Shown: positions 50,547 to 58,480 of the stretch, in pieces
Position numbering within the stretch: position 1 is the first letter of the stretch
How the letters are laid out: each line of letters starts with the position of its first letter
NCBI GenBank assembly: GCA_020634575.1
Contig: JACKBM010000021.1
Span: forward strand, 24,248-88,247
Direction: 5' to 3'
DNA: 64,000 nt
DNA from: Ardenticatenales bacterium
Lineage (GTDB): Bacteria > Chloroflexota > Anaerolineae > Promineifilales > Promineifilaceae
Made by a program: the position numbers and the translations under genes
The notes under the pieces: generated by a model
Databases searched by the model: none
What the model was told of the DNA's origin: nothing
Seen by the model: the letters and a program-made list of their open reading frames with translations, nothing else

Positions 50547-51953
50547 ATGCGCCTTTTTGAAAGTCTGCTGCTCATCCTCCTGCTACTCCAGTTATTCTGG
50601 CCCGCCCTGGCAGGTCACCGGCCGCGCGTTGGGCTGGCCTTGCCGGTTGCGGCTCTGCTTCTCTTTGCCATCCACGGTCTCTGGGAAGGCTTGCGCTGGC
50701 AGATGATCCCGGCCTACGTGCTGTTGGCTATCACCGGCTTGCTGGCCCTGGGCGCTTATTTGCGCGGAGGGCCGGCACGGCGGCGGCGCTGGCCTACTAT
50801 ATTGGCCTTTGTGCTGGGCTTGCCGTTATGGCTGCTGGCGGTGGCGCTCCCCTGGGCGCTGCCGGTGCCGGGGCTACCGGCGCCAACCGGACCTTATCTG
50901 GTCGGCACCGTCAGCTATCATCTGATAGATGAGAACCGGCCGGAAACCTACTCCCCTGACCCGGACGACGCTCGCCAATTTATGGCCCAGCTCTGGTACC
51001 CGGCTGCCAGCATCGACGGCGCAGTAGCAGCGCCATACATCGACCATGTTGAGATCGCCGCGCCCATCCTGGCTGAGAGCTTCGGCTTTCCCAGGTTTCT
51101 CTTTAACCACCTCAACCTGGCCCGCACCGATGGCTACCTGGCCGCGCCGCCCGCCGCGGATGGCCCCTTTCCTGTCCTGGTTTTTGCCCATGGCCTGACC
51201 GGCTTTCGCGGCCAGAACGGCTTCCAGATGCAGGAGCTGGCCTCGCAGGGCTACGTCGTGGCGGCCATCGACCACACGTATGGCAGCCGCTTCGCCATCT
51301 TCCCCGATGGCACGGTGGTCGAATATGACGCCGAAGTTGCCTTTCCGCCGGGCGTGGATGATGCCGGCAATCGGTTGGTGCAGACCTGGGCGGGCGACAT
51401 CAGCTATCTGTTGGACCAGATGGAAATGTGGACGGCGGGTGCTACGGAGCCGGGTGAGGTGGATTGGACCGGCCGGTTAGACCTCGACCACCTCGGCCTC
51501 TTCGGCCACTCCACCGGCGGCGGTACGGCGCTGGAAGTTTGCGGCCACGACGAACGCTGTGATGCCGCCCTGGGGCTGGATGCCTGGGTCGAGCCAGTCT
51601 CAGACGACGTCCGCGCCGCCGGCCTGAGCCAGCCCCTGTTGTTCCTGAGCGCCCCGGACTGGATCAGCGAGAGCAATCAACAAACGGGTGAAGCATTTTA
51701 TGCTGCCAGCGCTGCAGACCGCTACCTGCTCACCGTTGCCGGCAGCGACCATTTCGACTTTACCGATTTCCCCGATTTCTCCCCGCTCACTCCCTATCTC
51801 GGCGTCGCCGTCACCGACCAGGGCGCCATCACCCAGGCCGCCGTCCAGGCCTACACCCTCGCCTTCTTCAACCATTACCTCCGCGGCACCGACGAACCCC
51901 TCCTCACCGGCCCCTCCCCCCGCTTCCCCACCCTCACCTTCCGCCACGACTAA
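50547..51953 (+). CDS. Membrane-anchored alpha/beta hydrolase (PAF-acetylhydrolase-like)
   Basis: 468 residues. Four hydrophobic segments at the N-terminus (to about residue 115; LFESLLLILLLLQLFWPAL, ILAFVLGLPLWLLAVALPWA) anchor a C-terminal hydrolase facing outward or inward. The hydrolase begins GPYLVGTVSYHLIDENR, has the oxyanion segment PVLVFAHGLTGFRGQNG, the nucleophile elbow LFGHSTGGGTALEVCG, DAALGLDAWVEP (acid) and SDHFDFTDFPDFS (His). This layout matches platelet-activating-factor acetylhydrolase isoform II / dienelactone-hydrolase-like esterases. It probably cleaves an ester such as an oxidised phospholipid; the substrate is unknown. No clear Shine-Dalgarno; the start follows CCCTAAAAATTCTG. 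Confidence 0.8.
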   Translation: MRLFESLLLILLLLQLFWPALAGHRPRVGLALPVAALLLFAIHGLWEGLRWQMIPAYVLLAITGLLALGAYLRGGPARRRRWPTILAFVLGLPLWLLAVALPWALPVPGLPAPTGPYLVGTVSYHLIDENRPETYSPDPDDARQFMAQLWYPAASIDGAVAAPYIDHVEIAAPILAESFGFPRFLFNHLNLARTDGYLAAPPAADGPFPVLVFAHGLTGFRGQNGFQMQELASQGYVVAAIDHTYGSRFAIFPDGTVVEYDAEVAFPPGVDDAGNRLVQTWAGDISYLLDQMEMWTAGATEPGEVDWTGRLDLDHLGLFGHSTGGGTALEVCGHDERCDAALGLDAWVEPVSDDVRAAGLSQPLLFLSAPDWISESNQQTGEAFYAASAADRYLLTVAGSDHFDFTDFPDFSPLTPYLGVAVTDQGAITQAAVQAYTLAFFNHYLRGTDEPLLTGPSPRFPTLTFRHD

Positions 51954-51971
51954 TCCCCCACACCCGCCCGC

Positions 51972-52000
51972 GTACAGACGCGCCGCTGGCGCGTCTCCCA
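51972..52000. repeat. GTAnAGACG palindromic dispersed repeat, copy 2
   Basis: GTACAGACGCGCCGCTGGCG followed by CGTCTCCCA. Arms GACGCGCC/GGCGCGTC around GCT. It comes 19 bp after the hydrolase stop and could terminate it. Confidence 0.75.
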
Positions 52001-52107
52001 TTGCACCAATCCACCATCACCTATCCAGGCAGCGCCACCCCGTTCGCTTATCTCCGGCCGGTGCATGATCTGCGCTACCCGAAAACTCCGGACGGGATAT
52101 GCATACC

Positions 52108-52137
52108 AGGAGGCGCCCCAGCGGCGCGCCTCTACGG
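52108..52137. repeat. GTAnAGACG-type repeat, inverted copy 3
   Basis: Reads AGGAGGCGCCCCAGCGGCGC then GCCTCTACGG, the reverse orientation of the copies at 40361 and 51972. It overlaps the stop codon of the cyclase gene. Confidence 0.65.
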
Positions 52138-52800
52138 GGCGACCATACCGAATGCGCGGACGGGGAACGTCCCTAACCCTTTCACCTTGACCGGCACCGC
52201 GTGGAAATGGAACCCCTCATCCGGCAGGGCGGCCAGGTGGCAGAGGTGTTCGACAACCGGGATTTCCGCACCCAGCAATATGGTGTGAACTGGCCGCTCA
52301 CCGTCGGTGGTGTCGTCGATGTTGAGCGAGTCGATGCCGACGAGGACGGCGCCGTTGTCGCGCAGCCAGGTCGCCGCATCGCGGGTCAGGAAGGGGTGGC
52401 CCTCGAAGTAGGCATCGGTCGCCCAGTGGCGGTCCCAGCCAGTGTGAACGAGGACGGCTTTGCCGCGGACGTCGAGGCCGGCGAAGGTGGTGGCGTCGAT
52501 GGCGCGGACCGGCCGGTCGGCCGCCCGCACCACCAATCCCGGCAAATGAGCCAGACTCTCCAGCGGTAGCGCCGCCATATCGATCCCTTCGGCAAAGCGA
52601 TGAAACGGGCTGTCCAAATACGTCCCCGTATTGGCCACCATCTCGATCTTGCCAATGTGAAACGTCGTCCCCGCCGCATAACTCGCTTTAGACGCCTCCC
52701 GCGAGATATAGTCGCAAATCAACGGCGCCGGCAACCCTTTGTAGGTGATGACGCCTTCTTCGATGGTATGGGAAAGGTCGATGAGGGTGTGAGGGGGCAT
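52132..52800 (-). CDS. Cyclase-family (kynurenine-formamidase-like) hydrolase
   Basis: 222 residues of the cyclase/KynB fold, metal-dependent amidohydrolases. It opens LIDLSHTIEEGVITYKGLP, and the metal motif, normally H-x-G-T-H-x-D-x-P-x-H, reads NTGTYLDSPFHRFAEG: two of the usual histidines are Asn and Tyr, while Asp and the last His remain. Later ones are AVLVHTGWDRHW and the core VGIDSLNIDD. The altered site suggests a changed metal set or a non-classical substrate. ATG 52800 has AAGGAG 6 nt upstream. The stop codon lies inside a dispersed repeat, so the last codons (VAP) are repeat-derived. Confidence 0.82.
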   Translation of the reverse strand: MPPHTLIDLSHTIEEGVITYKGLPAPLICDYISREASKASYAAGTTFHIGKIEMVANTGTYLDSPFHRFAEGIDMAALPLESLAHLPGLVVRAADRPVRAIDATTFAGLDVRGKAVLVHTGWDRHWATDAYFEGHPFLTRDAATWLRDNGAVLVGIDSLNIDDTTDGERPVHTILLGAEIPVVEHLCHLAALPDEGFHFHAVPVKVKGLGTFPVRAFGMVAP

Positions 52801-52814
52801 GGGGGTCTCCTTGG

Positions 52815-52985
52815 CGAGAAGTACGCTGCGCTTTTGGCCGTCAGTACGCTGCGCTTTCGGCTTTCAGCACGGCGCGATGCGCCTTTCAGTAGGGCAAGTC
52901 TCATTGAAAGCGCAGTACACTGACCACTGAAAGGGCCATCGGCCCGTACTGAAGGCCGAAAGCGCAGCGTACTGACCACCAATAG
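52815..52985. repeat. Intergenic cluster of the 23-bp GTCAGTACG repeat family
   Basis: Two direct units (GTACGCTGCGCTTTTGGCC, GTCAGTACGCTGCGCTTTCG) are mirrored by inverted ones (GCGCAGTACACTGACC, AAAGCGCAGCGTACTGACC). The pair at about 52841-52862 and 52956-52978 is a near-perfect inverted repeat. It fills the space between cyclase and carboxylase starts, both of which face outward from it. Confidence 0.85.
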
Positions 52986-53018
52986 CCATTTCCAATCCAA
53001 TATGGCACAATCACACTA

Positions 53019-54635
53019 ATGCAAATCCAAAGCCAGATTAACACGAATAGCGCTGATTTCAAGGAAAATGCGGCCCATAATGAGGGGCTGGCGGAGACGC
53101 TGCGGGAGCGGCAGCGGCTGGTTGCTTTTGCCCGGCCAGAGCGGGTGCTGCAGCGCCATGCGGAGCGGGGCAAGCTGCTGGTGCGGGAGCGCATCGAAGC
53201 GATTCTGGACCCGGAAAGCCCGTTTCTGGAGCTGTCACCCCTGGCTGCCTGGGAGTTGTACGATGGCGAAGCGCCCAGTGCTGGTATCGTGACCGGGATC
53301 GGCCGGGTGCAGGGGCTGGAGGTGATGATCATCGCCAACGACCCGACCGTCAAAGGCGGCACCTACTTCCCTGAGACCGTCAAAAAGCATCTGCGTGCCC
53401 AGATGATCGCCGAGGAAAATTATCTCCCCTGCATTTACCTCGTCGATTCGGGCGGCGCTTTTTTGCATTTGCAGGCGGACGTCTTCCCGGACCGGGAGCA
53501 TTTTGGCCGGATTTTCTACAACATGGCCCGGATGTCCGGCAAAGGCATCACCCAGATTGCCGCAGTGCTGGGCTCCTGCACGGCTGGCGGCGCCTATATT
53601 CCGGCGATGGCGGATGAGACGATTATCGTCAAGGGGAACGGCACCATCTTTCTGGCCGGGCCGCCACTGGTTAAGGCGGCCACCGGCGCCGAGGTCAGCG
53701 CCGAGGAGCTGGGTGGGGCCGACGTCCACACCCGCATTAGCGGCGTGGCTGATCATTTTGCCGAGAATGAGGAAGAGGCGCTGGCCTGGGTCCGCGAGGT
53801 CGTCGCCCACCTGAACCGGCGCAAGGAAAGCCCCGTTGTCCTGCAAGCGCCGGAGGATCCACTTTACGATCCGGCCGAACTGTACGGCGTCATCCCGGCC
53901 GATCCGCGCCTGACCTATGATGTCCGCGAGGTCATCGCCCGGCTGGTGGACGGCTCCCGCCTCAGCGAATTTAAGGCCCGCTATGGCACCACCATCGTCT
54001 GTGGTTTCGCCCACATCCTGGGAATTCCGGTGGGTATCGTGGCCAACAATGGGCTGTTGTTCAGCGAATCAGCGCTGAAGGCGACCCATTTCATTCAGCT
54101 CTGCGGCCAGCGTGGCACCCCCCTGCTGTTCTTGCAGAATATTGCCGGCTTCATGGTCGGGAAAGCGTATGAGAACGGGGGTATTGCCAAAGATGGGGCC
54201 AAAATGGTGATGGCGGTAAGCAATGTCAACGTGCCACGCGTGACGCTCTTGCACGGTGTCAGCCATGGCGCCGGCAACTACGGCATGAGCGGCCGGGCCT
54301 ACGACCCGCGCTTCCTGTTCGCCTGGCCCAATAGCCGCATCAGCGTGATGAGCGGCGAAGCAGCGGCTAACACGCTCTGGACCGTCGGGCAGGACCGCGC
54401 CCTGCGTGGCCTGGAAAATCCGAGTGAAGCGGAAATCGCCGCCCAAGCGGATGCTTTTAAGGCGCCGGTGCTGGCCCAATACGAACGGGAAAGTGATCCC
54501 TACTTCGCCACCGCCCGCCTGTGGGATGATGGCATCCTCGACCCAGCCCAGACCCGCGTCGCCCTCGGCCTCGCCTTCGCCGCCGCCCTCAACGCCCCCT
54601 TACCCACTGACCGCTACGGCACCTTCCGCATGTAG
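53019..54635 (+). CDS. mccB: Acyl-CoA carboxylase carboxyltransferase subunit (methylcrotonoyl-CoA type)
   Basis: 538 residues, biotin-dependent carboxyltransferase. It shows the crotonase-like tandem folds of Mcc[77 protein letters not shown], then [20 protein letters not shown] and [20 protein letters not shown]. The [13 protein letters not shown] stretch points to methylcrotonoyl-CoA carboxylase rather than propionyl-CoA carboxylase. This subunit carboxylates 3-methylcrotonyl-CoA in leucine breakdown, together with a biotin-carboxylase/carrier subunit that is not in the window. The N-terminal 20 residues ([17 protein letters not shown]) look atypical and may derive from a repeat. Confidence 0.92.
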   Translation: MQIQSQINTNSADFKENAAHNEGLAETLRERQRLVAFARPERVLQRHAERGKLLVRERIEAILDPESPFLELSPLAAWELYDGEAPSAGIVTGIGRVQGLEVMIIANDPTVKGGTYFPETVKKHLRAQMIAEENYLPCIYLVDSGGAFLHLQADVFPDREHFGRIFYNMARMSGKGITQIAAVLGSCTAGGAYIPAMADETIIVKGNGTIFLAGPPLVKAATGAEVSAEELGGADVHTRISGVADHFAENEEEALAWVREVVAHLNRRKESPVVLQAPEDPLYDPAELYGVIPADPRLTYDVREVIARLVDGSRLSEFKARYGTTIVCGFAHILGIPVGIVANNGLLFSESALKATHFIQLCGQRGTPLLFLQNIAGFMVGKAYENGGIAKDGAKMVMAVSNVNVPRVTLLHGVSHGAGNYGMSGRAYDPRFLFAWPNSRISVMSGEAAANTLWTVGQDRALRGLENPSEAEIAAQADAFKAPVLAQYERESDPYFATARLWDDGILDPAQTRVALGLAFAAALNAPLPTDRYGTFRM

Positions 54636-54650
54636 GTGCGAAAAGTTTAG

Positions 54651-54707
54651 CCGCGAATGGCGCGAATTTGCGCTAATTATGTTCGCGTAAATTCGCGCCA
54701 TTCGCGG
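54651..54707. repeat. Perfect 19-bp inverted repeat between convergent genes
   Basis: CCGCGAATGGCGCGAATTT (54651-54669) and AAATTCGCGCCATTCGCGG (54689-54707) are exact inverses around a 19-nt loop. It lies between the ends of mccB (+) and the histidine kinase (-) and probably ends both transcripts. Confidence 0.85.
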
Positions 54708-54757
54708 CCCAATTCCGTCTGTCATGCCAAGTACAGCCTATCGTGTCGAGCGCAACC

Positions 54758-54785
54758 TGTCATGCTGAGCGCAGCGAAGCATCAA
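54758..54785. repeat. 28-bp dispersed repeat, copy 2
   Basis: Identical to 40426-40453. On the minus strand it encodes the last residues (DASLRSA) and the stop of the histidine kinase. Confidence 0.8.
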
Positions 54786-56532
54786 GCGGAAATGTGATGG
54801 TAAACCGACTACCTTTACCTGGGGTGCTGTTAACCCGAATAACGCCGCCCAGCAATTCGCTGTTCTGCTGCACAATGGCCAACCCCAAACCAACGCCGCG
54901 GTGAGCATCCCGCGTGTTAGAACTATCCACCTGCCAGAACGGTTCAAAGACATGCTCCAGCTCGCGTGCGGACATGCCAATGCCGCTGTCGCTGACAATC
55001 AGCTGCCAATGCCACTCGCCCTGCCGGTTTGCTTCCAATTGCACATAGCCGCTATTGGTGAACTTGATCGCATTGCTCATCAGGTTCGTCAGCACATGTT
55101 TAAGCGCTTTCTTGTCACTGCAAATGACCGGAGGCATGGCAGGGTCGATCTCCAGGCGGTAGGCCAGGTTCTTCCGTTCCAGCAACGGCAACAGCGGCGC
55201 AACGGTCTCCTGCAAACAGCTTTGTAAAGGTATATCCTGGTACTCTACCGTCGCCGTTTGCGTGCTGAGGCGGGCCTGGCCCAGCAAGTTCTCCACAAAC
55301 TCTTCCAGCTCCGTCACGTTATTGCGAATGGTCTGCAACGCTTTCAGCTGGGCTTCGTTGAGCTCCCCATAACGCCCCATTTGCAAAATCTCGGTGTAGA
55401 GTGAAATCACATTAAGTGGCGTGCGGGCATCGTGGCTAACATGGGCCAGGAGCTGCGTCTTCGCCTCTAGAGCCGCTAGCGCCTGGTCACGGGCTGTTAA
55501 CAGTGCATGTTCAACACGCATACGCTCATCGATTTCTGCCTGCAGGTCAGCATTGACGCCCGTCAGGGCCTGGGTCCGTTCAGCCACGCGTGATTCCAGC
55601 AGCTCATTGCTGCGGACCAGCCCATTGCGACTGGTCCGCCATTGGGAAATGATGGCGCTGATCACCAGGGCTGTGACCACAACCGACATGATAAACGTAA
55701 CCAGGAGTAATAGATTGAGGTTGAGAGACGGGCGCGAGAATGGGCCGGTGCCATGCAGGGTGCCAATGACGGCGATGATCATGATGAGAAAACCGCCAAA
55801 CGTCACTTCACGCGGCCCAAAACGAATCGCCAACCAGACCAGGAAGGGGAAAACAACATGGCCTAACGGGATATTGCCAAAGGGGAGCCTGATAAAAATC
55901 AGGAAACCAGTCACGATCAGCAAGCTGTAGGCCACGAGCAATTCAAGATGGCGCTGCCAGGTCCGAACGCGCCTGGGGCTGGACCAATGACTCAGAGCCG
56001 CAGGGGCAATGGCCAGAATGGAGACAGAATGGCCAACCCACCAGTGCCACCAGACATCAATCATGTCTCGCCCCGTCCCTTCTGGACTCAGGTGAAACGT
56101 CAGGACCGCCAGCGTGGCGCCAATGGCTGGACCAGCCGTACTGGAAATGATCAATAGCAACACATCGCGCAGGCGAGTCAATGCCGGGTTGAACGCCTGC
56201 CGTCTGAGCAGGAAAGCAGCAAGCAGGATCAATTGGACAGACTGGGCGATGGTAATGCCGACGACGAAGAGAAATGAATGCTGGTTGTAAATGGCGACAA
56301 CCAGTGCTCCCAAAATCGGCGCCGGCCAGAATTCAAAGCCGAACACGAGCAGCACCGCCAGGGTCAATGCCGTGGCAGGCCAGATCAGCGTATCAACAGC
56401 GCCGGCAAAGGGCAATTGCTGGCCGATGAGCGCGGTGCCGATATAAAGAAGCGTAAAAAGGAGTAGCTTTAAAAGGTATTGTCGCTGCTGGTGCATTGGT
56501 GGACCTGAAGCAGGCGTCGCAGTTGCCGACAT
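54760..56532 (-). CDS. MASE1-type sensor histidine kinase
   Basis: 590 residues. The N-terminal ~300 residues are a MASE1-like integral membrane sensor with about eight helices (LLKLLLFTLLYIGTALIGQQ, DTLIWPATALTLAVLLVFGF, VGHSVSILAIAPAALSHW). A coiled-coil follows (RSNELLESRVAERTQALTG), then the H-box LLAHVSHDARTPLNVISLYT with the phosphorylated His, N-box LMSNAIKFTNSGY, G1 VSDSGIGMSA, F-box EPFWQVD, and G2 HRGVGLGLAIV. It should autophosphorylate in response to a membrane-sensed cue. No regulator is adjacent; the receiver at 49470 is a candidate. The last six codons and the stop come from a dispersed 28-bp repeat. Confidence 0.92.
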   Translation of the reverse strand: MSATATPASGPPMHQQRQYLLKLLLFTLLYIGTALIGQQLPFAGAVDTLIWPATALTLAVLLVFGFEFWPAPILGALVVAIYNQHSFLFVVGITIAQSVQLILLAAFLLRRQAFNPALTRLRDVLLLIISSTAGPAIGATLAVLTFHLSPEGTGRDMIDVWWHWWVGHSVSILAIAPAALSHWSSPRRVRTWQRHLELLVAYSLLIVTGFLIFIRLPFGNIPLGHVVFPFLVWLAIRFGPREVTFGGFLIMIIAVIGTLHGTGPFSRPSLNLNLLLLVTFIMSVVVTALVISAIISQWRTSRNGLVRSNELLESRVAERTQALTGVNADLQAEIDERMRVEHALLTARDQALAALEAKTQLLAHVSHDARTPLNVISLYTEILQMGRYGELNEAQLKALQTIRNNVTELEEFVENLLGQARLSTQTATVEYQDIPLQSCLQETVAPLLPLLERKNLAYRLEIDPAMPPVICSDKKALKHVLTNLMSNAIKFTNSGYVQLEANRQGEWHWQLIVSDSGIGMSARELEHVFEPFWQVDSSNTRDAHRGVGLGLAIVQQNSELLGGVIRVNSTPGKGSRFTITFPLDASLRSA

Positions 56533-56616
56533 ACCTGGACCTAATCAATTTTGTGGCAGCGGACAGCCACCGCCGTGGGCCAGATACTACTTGGCCAGCC
56601 GCCGCAGGTCAAGCTT

Positions 56617-57729
56617 TCAGGGCACAGCCTCCCACAGTCCAGCCTGCTGGGCATGGCTCAAGCGCAGGATGGTGGCGTCAGCCAATTGCAGATAGCGAAC
56701 GGCCTCCAATTCGGTGGGCTGGGCATCCTGCCAGGTCAACTCCTGACCCGTTTCCGGCGCCAGCGCCCAGCCAAGGGCATTCTTGACGCCGGGCTGCTCG
56801 CGCCAGACCAGGCCAAAGCCACGCACTGGCTGGAAGAAACCGGCCGGTACCACCAACGTCTCATCCAGCTCCACATCTCCACTTTGCCACTCATCAACAA
56901 ACACATCGTACATGCCATTGTCATACAGGACGTAGATGAGGGCGCCGCCGCTCAGATCGCCGTTGGGCAACCAGATCATCCGGCCATGCTCGAACTGCTG
57001 CACGGCGGCGTCGGCCAGTTGGGCCGGGAAGCGGGGGCAACCGGCCGGTGCCGGTTCAAAGAAATAGGCCGTATTACAGCTGGCAGCCGGCCCGCTGCTG
57101 GCTGGCCCTGTCATCCCAGCAGTAGCGGCACTGGTCGGCGCCGGGATAGCGGGCAAGGCGATGGTGGGGTTGGCTAGTAGAGACAGCTCAGTTGGAGCTG
57201 GCGCCGGTGTGGGTTCAGCGGCAGCCTCCAGGACCGTGACATTTGGCGGCGGCAATTCGGCCGGCAGCGCCTGCTCTGCAGATGTTGTCTCGGACAGGAT
57301 CGCAATTTCGGCAGCATCAGTAGCCGGCAGGACCGTCGGCTCAGCCAGGGCTGTCGCCGCCGTCGTCGTTACCCGGTTGCTGAGTGAGTAAACCCAGATC
57401 GCCAGGAAGGCTACGCCGGCAAGGGCCAACCCACCAGTCAGCGCCGGCCGAAAAAATTGACCCAGCAACTGCTGCCAGCGCTGCGCCCCGGTCAACTCCG
57501 GCTGTGGTCGGGCTTTGGCCCGTGACAACATGAGCGAAATGCCGGCCTGGTATTGGCGACGATTAATGGGGGGCGGGGGTAGCGCCTGGACAGAGCGGGC
57601 TACTCCCAGCAATGCGTTTAGCTCAGCGGCATGCTGAGGATGTTCTTGCAGACATTTATCCAGAGATTCGCCCGCATCAAGGCGGGTCAGGCATTCATCC
57701 AGAACAGACTCAAACCGGCTGCTCTTCAT
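56617..57729 (-). CDS. Putative membrane anti-sigma factor
   Basis: About 370 residues. An N-terminal cytoplasmic part (FESVLDECLTRLDAGESLDK, CLQEHPQHAAELNALLGVAR, resembling DUF-type anti-sigma N-domains), one transmembrane helix (about 105-125; PALTGGLALAGVAFLAIWVY), a long Pro/Ala/Thr-rich extracytoplasmic spacer with PTPAPAPTE and an outer domain (CNTAYFFEPAPAGCPRFPAQ, GMYDVFVDEWQSGDVELDE). There is no zinc-binding HxxxCxxC signature. Its start overlaps the end of the sigma gene by about 20 bp (ATG 57729, with GGGAG upstream), which is the usual layout of ECF sigma/anti-sigma pairs. The role is inferred from context and topology. Confidence 0.75.
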   Translation of the reverse strand: MKSSRFESVLDECLTRLDAGESLDKCLQEHPQHAAELNALLGVARSVQALPPPPINRRQYQAGISLMLSRAKARPQPELTGAQRWQQLLGQFFRPALTGGLALAGVAFLAIWVYSLSNRVTTTAATALAEPTVLPATDAAEIAILSETTSAEQALPAELPPPNVTVLEAAAEPTPAPAPTELSLLANPTIALPAIPAPTSAATAGMTGPASSGPAASCNTAYFFEPAPAGCPRFPAQLADAAVQQFEHGRMIWLPNGDLSGGALIYVLYDNGMYDVFVDEWQSGDVELDETLVVPAGFFQPVRGFGLVWREQPGVKNALGWALAPETGQELTWQDAQPTELEAVRYLQLADATILRLSHAQQAGLWEAVP

Positions 57730-58270
57730 AACCATACTCCCGTACAAGGACACGCCGCAGGGCCGCCAGCGCCCGGTGCTGGAGCGACTTAATGGCGCCC
57801 TCACTCTTCCCGAGGCGCTCGCCCACTTCGGCGTTGCTGTGCCCCTCCACGAATTTCAGGAGGATCACCTGCTGCTGTTCGTCAGTTAGTTGCTGGAGGG
57901 CGCCGGAGAGATCCCGCCGGGTAAGGGCGGATGAGGTCTCTTCCAGCGGGCCGGGCTCGCGGGAAACCAGCAGATCGTAGATCGGCTCAGCTCCCTGTCG
58001 CTGTTGCCGTCGCTGGTAATCCACGACGAGATTGCGGGCAATGGTGTACAACCAGGCCAGGATCGGCTTGTTGTTGTAGGTGAAGCGATCAATCTTCTCC
58101 ACCATGCGCGCAAAAACCTCGGCGGCGATATCGCCGGCAATGGCTGCATCATGCACCCGGTAATAAGCATAGTTATAGACCGAGACATAATTGCTTTCAT
58201 ATAGAGCCACAAAGGCATCTTGTTCGCCGGCCTGAGCGCGGCGAACCAATTCGGCTTCAGCCAAAGCCAT
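57710..58270 (-). CDS. ECF-type RNA polymerase sigma factor
   Basis: 186 residues with regions sigma-2 and sigma-4 only. Sigma-2: ALYESNYVSVYNYAYYRVHD, AAEVFARMVEKIDRF, PILAWLYTIARNLVVDYQRR (core- and -10-binding). Sigma-4: LQQLTDEQQQVILLKFVEGH, SNAEVGERLGKSEGAIKSLQ with the helix-turn-helix for -35 recognition, then HRALAALRRVL. It would direct polymerase to a stress-like regulon, held off by the downstream anti-sigma factor. ATG 58270 has GGAGGAG 7 nt upstream; a further extension to 58306 is not needed. Confidence 0.93.
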   Translation of the reverse strand: MALAEAELVRRAQAGEQDAFVALYESNYVSVYNYAYYRVHDAAIAGDIAAEVFARMVEKIDRFTYNNKPILAWLYTIARNLVVDYQRRQQRQGAEPIYDLLVSREPGPLEETSSALTRRDLSGALQQLTDEQQQVILLKFVEGHSNAEVGERLGKSEGAIKSLQHRALAALRRVLVREYGYEEQPV

Positions 58271-58480
58271 GGATACGCTCCTCCAAACTATTCGTCTAAC
58301 GACCAACCTCGGGAAGGGATACGGGGGATTGGCAAGTTGGTTAATGGTAGCTTAGCAGGCCTCGGCGACCGCTTCTTGATGCGAGTCATACGCGGGCCTG
58401 ACGATAAGGCGTCGATTTGGGCGGAGAAGCGTCAGAACTCGCGCTATACAACCTCCACCCGCTGTGTTAGCATCCCGCTC

